NCBI RefSeq assembly: GCF_000512585.2
Contig: NC_089243.1
Span: 186,001-250,000, forward strand
DNA length: 64,000 bases
Direction of reading: 5' to 3'
From: Kwoniella bestiolae CBS 10118
Lineage: Eukaryota; Basidiomycota; Tremellomycetes; Tremellales; Cryptococcaceae
The notes beneath the pieces were generated by a model. That model did not search any database and had not been told where the DNA came from. It saw only the letters and a list, made by a program, of their open reading frames with translations. Position numbers and translations under genes: made by a program. Every line of letters begins with the position of its first letter. Positions within the stretch are counted from its first letter, which is position 1. Shown piece after piece: positions 57,149 to 64,000 of the stretch.

Positions 57149-59693
57149 ATGTCTACCAATCTAGGTATCGATGAGGAGAAGAACATCCAGCAAGATGAGG
57201 TCAGAGTCCTCGATGTCGATCCTAAAGATTTGACCGAAGACAAGCTTGAGATCGTGAGTACTTAGCACACATGTTGACTTCGATACCAAAATACTGATGC
57301 ACTAGAATCGCGCAGTACGATGTGGCAGCTGCTTTCTTGGCAGATATTGCCAAACGACCAAACGCCGCGGAACTTCTGGCTCCTTGGACTCCTGAAGAGG
57401 AAAGAGCCGTCAAATGGAAGGTCAGTGGCTTCTACCATCTAAGCGTGCGAGTAAGAATGCTTACTGGACACCCCGTATAGATCGACCTCATCGTCATGCC
57501 GTTGATATGGCTTGCGAACCTCATGAGTGGTACCGACAAGGTAATTTGATCTCCCAAACTTTTTCCTGGGTCACGAAGCAAGCGTTGATATCCGTTTCTT
57601 CTCCGTTTCTCAAGGTTCTCCTCGGTACTGCGGTCACCTTCGGACTACGTACAGATTTGAACTTGGTCGGACAACAATATTCATGGGCAAATTCAGCGAT
57701 TTACTTCACCTGTATCGCATTTGTATTTCCCCAATCATGGATTTTCCAAAAATTCCCTATTGGAAAGGTGAGAGGCGGCGATCACCGCCACCGCGACACA
57801 CTCAGTTCACTGACTTCGTTTTACTTCTTCTCCTCATCATGCTACAGACTATTGGTGCCAACGTCTTCATGTATGGTATTACTACCTTCGGGACTTCTGC
57901 TACCAAGAACTTTGCGGGTCTGATAGTTTGCCGTTTGTTCCTCGGTGCCTTCGAAGGCGCGGGTCATTCGGCGACCGGTATGGTGGTACGTTCTTCTGAA
58001 ACGTTTTTTTGGTCGTTTTCCAGTGCTGAGCTTCACTCTTTCCGCCTGTAGATCTCTATGTGGTGGAAGAAGCAGGAACAACCTTGGAGAACCGGTGTCA
58101 TTTGAGTCCATTTCTGCCTCTTGCAACGCTCTCTGTGACCTAGGAAAGAGACCGTACGAAGGCTAACACCCCTTGGGCCCTTTCACAGGTTTAGTACTTT
58201 GTCATCCGTCGTCAACGGTCTCCTATCGTTCGCCTTACAGTTCTACAATCCTGGGCCGATCGCTAGATGGAGATTGCTGTTTGTTCTTATGGGTTGCTTC
58301 TCAGTGATGGTCGGAACCGCAAACTTCCTCGTCATACCCGCTAACCCTGCCGAAGCGTGGTGGCTCGTGAGTGGACAATAAAGTTCCAGTGATCTTTGAT
58401 TCTGTCTACTTATAGCTCTATGCCGCTCCATCTTAAGACCGACCGACAAAAGGTTATTGCCATCCGAAGAACAGCCTCCAATCAAACTGGAGTCATGAAC
58501 CATAAAATCAAATGGGACCAAATCAAGGAGGCTTTGCTGGATGTCAAGACCTGGTTGATCGTGAGTGTCCCGCTACAAGACGATGCCTCCTTCTTCTCAC
58601 CACACATCTATAATTTTAAGTTGTGTTGTTGACTGACCATCTGACTGTTGTTAGTTCATCATCGTGAGTGCCACGATTCAATTCACGCCGAAGTGGTATG
58701 CTCAGACGATAACTGGCTGTCACTGCAGAATGTCAGCTTGAACATTCCCAATGGCGGTTTGATAGGTTTCAACTCCCTCATCGTCCAATCTCTTGGGTAC
58801 ACAGTGAAAGAGGTGACTCTGCTGGCAATCCCTACCGGAGTCATCAGTTGGGTTTCATCCCTTTTCTTTGCCAGGCTATCTACGAAGACCAGACAACCAA
58901 CGCTATGCACCATTGCGGCTGTTCTTGGTGAGTACCTGACTGGCCCTCAGCGTGGCAATTTTTGGGCTGAGCCGTCCCATTTGCAAGTATGTCTTACCGG
59001 TACCATCATGGTGAAAGAGATACCTCGAAGTAACAAAGGTGCATCTCTCGCCGGTTTAATGATTATGTATTGCTATTGGGCTCCGGTGAGTTGAGCTGCG
59101 CATCAGGACTACGATTATAAAACGGAAGAGACTGATTGGTACCATGCTCGGAAACAGTACATCATCTTTGGATCTTCCATCCTTTACGCGAATGTATCAG
59201 GAACTAGTAAAAAGGTAGCTGTATACGGTATCAGCTATTGGGTAAGTTCACTGTTTGCTGCTCTTGAGAACCGCAATCGATATAGCTGATATCGAGGATT
59301 GAAGGGATACTGTGTTGGGAATTTGATCGGACCTCAAAGTGAGCACACAGCAATCGATCGAAAAGAGTTGTCGAGCTAATTTTAGCTGTTCTCAGCCTTC
59401 CGAGCCCCCGAAGCACCTTTGTACAGAAGTGCAGTCATGTCAATGCTTATCTTCTATTGCTTATCGATCCTTTTCATATCTTTGTACGGTTTTGTGTGCT
59501 GGCGGGATAACAAAAGAAAAGTCAAGGAGGAAGAGATCTGGAGAGCCTCACGTGCTGATGATGGTGTGGCAGAGGAATGGAAGGATCTCACGGATAAGCA
59601 GGTGGGTACTGCGAGGTTGTCATTAGCGCATAGATAGCTGGGCTGACGTATTGGTGATGCTCTTAGAACCCCTTGTTCAGGTATTCTTGGTAG
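57149..59693 (+). CDS. ACS-family MFS permease (Dal5-like anion/cation symporter)
   Basis: Membrane transporter for organic anions, vitamins or small amide/peptide substrates. It starts MSTNLGIDEEKNIQQDE at 57149. Family marks are VMPLIWLANLMSGTDK, LRTDLNLVGQQYSWANSAIY, RLFLGAFEGAGHSATGMVIS, MWWKKQEQPWRTGV and FLVIPANPAEAWWL. The C-terminal half includes YAN...VAVYGISYWGYCVGNLIGP and ends after a last small exon (59667-59693) with NPLFRYSW, the usual Dal5-type end. About nine introns. It shares its promoter with the oxoprolinase, so 5-oxoproline, a hydantoin or a related cyclic amide is a reasonable substrate guess. Confidence 0.87.
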
Positions 59694-60363
59694 AAAGGGT
59701 TATCGCCTGGAATCAGATAGCCACTCAACTGGCATTGTCCGTTTTGTATACATCGCGCCTCTGTCGGCAAATCTTGATTATCTAAAAGCAAAGAGAGCGT
59801 CTCTTTTTCTTTGTTTTGTTCCAAATCGGGTAGAATTTTTACAGTAAAGTTGTTTAGTTAAAACCATATTGTATTTGGAAGTTTTAGTTGTCCGTTTCGT
59901 ACCGTATAGAGATTCAATAGTAAGCAGAAAGTCCGATAACGCTCAATTCGTTTTGTATTCTCCTTTCTCGCCCTTGTCCACCCAATTTTGCACCGTATGC
60001 ACCAACGTACATATGGATGACAATCATAAGACCCATGACGGTGGTGAGATCCACCTCTAGCGGATGACCGAATGTTTTAACCACGTTCCTGCCGGGTCAA
60101 GAAAACAGTTTTTGCTCACTTTAGTGAGGCTGCTCGAGTTCCGTCGGAACGATCCATATTATCGAGGTGCATTCGTCTATGTGATTTAGAATCTAACAGT
60201 ACTTTATAAAAGCTACATTATCTATCACCCTTCAGCATGTCGTTGGCACGATTCCATCATTCCCTGAGTGTCATTTTACAGAACATAAATGAATGCGGGG
60301 TTCCTTTCGGATTGACAATCTATCAGCACTATTTCACCCCTAATCATGAAAGTGGTGAGAGAC
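59694..60363. other. Intergenic, convergent 3' ends of two permease genes
   Basis: 670 bp of AT-rich sequence between two converging transporter genes. No coding signal beyond short chance frames. Confidence 0.55.
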
Positions 60364-62413
60364 TTACTCATAATCAGTCATGTCTTCGAAGCCATTCTCA
60401 TACAATTTCGCCTCGTCCAAACCATTAGCCTTCATATGTTCCGTCAATTCGACCTTGTACTTCGCAGCCTCCTCAGTAGTCATAATAGACATATCTTGAA
60501 GCTCCTCTGGTAGGCCCATCGCGGCCCTTCGTCTCGCCTGTTTCTTGTTCAAAGCTCCAAGGTAGACTCGCATTCCGACGACTAGACAGACGAGGACTAC
60601 CCAACAGCCAATGTCGACGTAGAGACCTGTGTGGTAGATTGGCGCTTCTTTCTCAAGGTAGACTGTACCAATTGCGTGTATCAGCTTGTAATCTTCTTGG
60701 GCAGAGACCGAGAGAGGATGTGGCTTACCTTGAGGTCCGATCACATTACCTGTGGACACATGATCAATCAGTCATGTGCCGTAGTATCATAAGAAGGAAG
60801 AACACTTACCAGCACACTGGAAGACGAACATAGTTGCGAAGACTACGACTCGTTTGGTCGTTCCAGCTTGATTCAAGTTTGCCCATGAGTAGAGGAGTGG
60901 TTCTGCCAATCTGATATGAGCGAGGAGCATAGTTTGTGCAGGGAGATGGACTCACGAATACCAGCCAGAGGGTAAGCGACGTAGTAAGAGGCAAGAAGAG
61001 CACCAGATTGTGATCGTGGCACTTTCACCATAGCCGACGCACCCGCGATGGGGAAGAGCGTGACAATTGCGATGACAGCCCATCGAGTCTTCCATCGATT
61101 GGTACAGTAGATGGCGATTAACAAGGTGAAAATACCGATAAATCCAGTTGGAATTTGCATCAAGATACTCTGTGAGCAGATCAGGTCAGTCAATTTCGAT
61201 TTTTACTTTTTCTTTTTGGTCCTTTTTGAACTCACCTCGAATGAATCAAACCCAAACCCTTTCGTGATTAATCCACTAAACGCGCCGAAACCTCCCGATG
61301 GGGTGGACGTGCAAAGATACATGGCCGCCCACATGTAGGTCTTTGGATCTTTGTAGGTCTCCCAGACCTGGTCCCATTTCCAGGTCGAAGATTTTGTACC
61401 GGTGTTATTCTCCCTCAGTCGGTCAAGTGCGATAAGTCGGTCATCCCCTTTACGCAGGAACTTCGCGTTGGTAGGTGAGTTGGGTAGAAGGTACCATACC
61501 TAGTGTAGATGCATCAGCGGGAATTGCGGTGTACGTGAAAGCGAGAAGAACGTACCACAGGAACTCCGGCGAGGGAGATCGCACCCATACATAGAAAGAT
61601 ACCCTGATATGGTCGAATACTCGAATTGACATGTCCCACGCCGAATGCAATGAGCGGACCGAAGATTGCGGCGGCAGAATTGGCGATTTGATAGGCGATC
61701 GTTCGGTACGACTGTTCACGACGGGTCCACCACATCTGAGTAATCAGAACGAAAGAGGGTAGAATCGTAGCTTCGAACCCTCCAAGTAGAATACGGGCAA
61801 TGATGAGTCCGGTGAAGTTGGTGGCGGCCGCTGTGCAGATGGTGACGATTGACCAGGCGGTGAAGTTGAACATGACCCAGTATTTGACTGTAGTGGAGGT
61901 GTTTTAGCCGTCATGCCACATTGTTCGTGACTGTGGACAAATGTCACTCACCTGGGAATACGACCAGAGCGTATGACGAGAGAGGTTGACAGCATAATTG
62001 TGCGAGGTACACGACGGATGTCAACCAACTGTACTGAGAACCGACAAGACCAGTTGACTCCTTCAAGTCGAAGACCGCTGCCTGGGCTACAGTACCTTTA
62101 TCGAGTTGTTGGACGAGGTATACCTATCCATCCATCAGCCGCCACGACCCGAAATCGATGCTATGGATGGCCAACTCACAATACACATAGGAATACAAAC
62201 GTAGATGTCAATCATCCTCAAAACCCGTTTCCGATCTTCTACGGTATATTCGACATGGCCACCGTTTTCTCTGAGGAGATCGGCAGCTTCGTCCAATTGC
62301 CTATTAGCCTTTCGCTTCTTCTTGCCAGCTTCGAGATTCTGAGCATCTTGAGGGACTGCTGGTTGCTCGATGTGCTCAGTAAGCGCTTTATCGTCTTTAT
62401 CGATTCCCGACAT
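60364..62413 (-). CDS. ACS-family MFS permease, candidate rhamnogalacturonan-oligomer transporter
   Basis: It starts MSGIDKDDKALTEHIEQPAV at 62413. Core: RVLRMIDIYVCIPMCIVYLV, QQLDKGTVAQAAVFDLKEST, GLVGSQYSWLTSVVYLAQL, RILLGGFEATILPSFVLITQ, MWWTRREQSYRTIA and YLLPNSPTNAKFL, all typical of the Dal5/Tna1 group. The C-terminal half has FQCAGNVIGPQVYLEKEAPI and a charged tail ending FEDMTDYE. Five or six exons. It is divergent from the GH105 gene over a promoter with two CGG-N-CCG sites. This suggests it brings in the unsaturated galacturonyl-rhamnose substrate of GH105, or rhamnose; this is inference. Confidence 0.87.
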
Positions 62414-63097
62414 GCTGTATCAGTATATTATGAGTTGAAGAGGTGTGAAGATCAGTTAGATGCATGTGAGAAATCGATGCTACCTATATATACCTGCTAT
62501 CTTGCTTCCTCGACCCCAGACTCATTCAGGATACGTATTCCCTAGTGTCTCTTCACCTCAACAACGGATTATACTTTCATGTGTGTTTCTCATTGAGAGA
62601 AGAGAGAAGGAATGTTGAGATGACATAATTAATAATAGCACTAAAATGCATGATGATGAGCTTGGGCAGCTTTGTTAAACCGATACCTGACGAATAGAGC
62701 TGGAGTTCCCGCGGGCCGAAGATGCGGCCCGGCGGTGTCCCATCAGGGTAAGGGATTCAGTGACCTGAAGAAAACGTCTCATAAGCTTCTCTTGCTCTTG
62801 CTCAGGCTCCTCACGTAAATTCCTCTGAGAGCTCCACGCAGTCACAACGTGATTACTGATTTCCTCCCAGGGAGGCGCATTTGACTCCGCTCTAGTGTCG
62901 GTGGATGATCATACCGTGGATTCTCAATTGTGCCGGGTCGGGTCACAACATCCCATCGCACCGGTCCAGCGGATTCACGAGCCAAGATAGATATTTGGAT
63001 ACTCTTTGTCGTTCATCCTCGATATATCTATACGAGAAAACATCTGTTAAACAACACAACCAACACTACTACTACCGAAAAGTACAGCATAAACACC
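62414..63097. promoter_or_regulatory. Bidirectional promoter of permease and GH105 genes
   Basis: 684 bp between two divergent start codons. It holds CGGGCCG and CGGCCCG 13 bp apart and a near-site CGGTCCA near 62960. Confidence 0.5.
62712..62731. promoter_or_regulatory. Paired CGGGCCG and CGGCCCG sites
   Basis: Two CGG-N-CCG palindromes at 62712-62718 and 62725-62731, about 300 bp from the permease start and 370 bp from the GH105 start. Confidence 0.5.
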
Positions 63098-64000
63098 ATG
63101 TCCGACACTATCGCCCCCCTCTCCTTGACTCAAGAGAAATCCGCAGATCTCATATCTCTGCTTACAGATGGGCTCCTCCATATCAAAGATCAGAGTGGTA
63201 GATTCTTGTTGAAACGTGAGCTGGTGTCTCTAGCAATGGCTATCCAGCCGCTGAAAATTTATTACAGTCCACGATGGTACGTTGGTAGACACCAAGGGAT
63301 GGGAACACCCAACGGTTTTCTCGTGGGAATGGACCCACGGTATCGCTCTTACCGCTCTATGCCATGTAGGTGGATCTATCTGACATCCTGTTCCAAGCTT
63401 ATTTACTGATTCCAATCTTGGTGACAGCACTCCGCCCTTGATCCAGCTTCCCCCGGTGCCCAGAAATCCCTGAAAGTCGCTCTTGACTGGTTTGAGACCC
63501 AGTGGAAGAGGACCGACGGAAAAGGTGCACCCAAAAATATCAACACCATGTCCCCATTCTACTCTCTCGCGTGCTTTGTTGAAGATGGACGAACGAAAGA
63601 TCCAAAGTGGAATGGATGGATCGATGAATGGGCTGAGTGGATTATGAAGGGCTTGCCAAGAACCGAAGAAGGCGGTTTCCAACATAGTGAGTCGCGCGCG
63701 CGTTTACCCCAGCTTCGGAGTGTAGCTGATATCGCTTGTTTAGTGACCTATGTAAACATGCACGAAAACAACCTGTGGGATGATACTCTCATGATGTCCG
63801 TTATCCCCCTTGCCAAGATCGGTATATTACTCAATAGACCCCATTATATCGATGAAGCGAAATACCAATTCCTCATTCACATCAAGTACCTCGCCGATAC
63901 TGTATCGGGACTATGGTATCACGGTTGGCAATTTACCCCTGAAAAGATAGAAGGTGGAAATGGTGGAGCAGAGACTAACGGCGGTCACAACTTTGCTAAA
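63098..64000 (+). CDS. GH105 unsaturated rhamnogalacturonyl hydrolase (partial, cut by window edge)
   Basis: Releases 4,5-unsaturated galacturonate from the non-reducing end of rhamnogalacturonan oligomers made by lyases. Exons start at 63098 (MSDTIAPLSLTQEKSADLIS), then at about 63271, 63429 and 63745. Marks of the family: YVDTKGW-like context replaced by LVDTKGWEHPTVFSWEWTHG, FEDGR-like FVEDGRTKDPKWNGW, NLWDDTLMMSVIPLAKIG (conserved catalytic Asp region) and NGGHNFAK at the very end, the start of the NGGHNFAxxxWARGN block. No signal peptide, so probably intracellular. The C-terminal third lies beyond the window. Confidence 0.9.

Noticed and set aside
59869..60060. Short frames between the two converging permease genes
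   Set aside because: Below 70 codons, AT-rich, no motif; expected 3' untranslated sequence.

Overview
The window looks like nuclear DNA of a basidiomycete yeast or mould of the Tremellales (Kwoniella/Cryptococcus type). The genes are broken by many short introns (about 45-120 nt, donor GTGAGT/GTAAGT, branch CTGAC/CTAAC, acceptor TAG/CAG). Genes are dense on both strands, and the recognisable proteins are fungal housekeeping, stress and carbon-use families. I saw no rRNA, tRNA, CRISPR array or intact transposon. All calls come from reading translated exons by eye; exon joins are inferred from splice signals and reading frame.

Left part (1-30 kb), mostly conserved genes: PEX11-type peroxisome protein (-), Tctex1 dynein light chain (+), ATF1/CREB-type bZIP stress regulator (-), coatomer zeta subunit (+), a small GPI-anchored serine/threonine-rich surface protein (-), a D-2-hydroxyacid dehydrogenase (+), a 3.7 kb stretch with no firm gene, a velvet-domain regulator (+), cytosolic prolyl-tRNA synthetase (-), a small mitochondrial membrane protein (+), 3-hydroxyanthranilate 3,4-dioxygenase of the kynurenine/NAD pathway (-), ribosome factor NIP7 (-) and proteasome subunit alpha-6 (+).

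Right part (30-64 kb), an accessory catabolic gene cluster: MFS sugar porter (-), GH78 alpha-L-rhamnosidase (-), an unrecognised frameshifted gene (+), an intronless cupin protein (+), a Zn2Cys6 regulator (+), L-rhamnonate dehydratase (LRA3 type, -) divergent from L-rhamnose-1-dehydrogenase (LRA1 type, +), a peroxisomal catalase (+), a second Zn2Cys6 regulator (-), a 5-oxoprolinase-like protein (-) divergent from an ACS-family MFS permease (+), another ACS-family permease (-) divergent from a GH105 unsaturated rhamnogalacturonyl hydrolase (+) that runs off the right edge.

Read together, this is a candidate L-rhamnose / rhamnogalacturonan utilisation cluster. Permeases bring in rhamnosides or pectin oligomers. 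GH78 and GH105, neither with a visible signal peptide, would release L-rhamnose inside the cell. LRA1 oxidises it to the lactone, and LRA3 dehydrates L-rhamnonate. The lactonase (LRA2) and aldolase (LRA4) of the known fungal pathway are not in the window. A palindromic CGG-N-CCG site, the kind Zn2Cys6 factors bind, occurs upstream of several cluster genes. The oxoprolinase, its divergent permease and the neighbouring regulator may form a second module with its own repeated promoter element (CGGAATCCCG).
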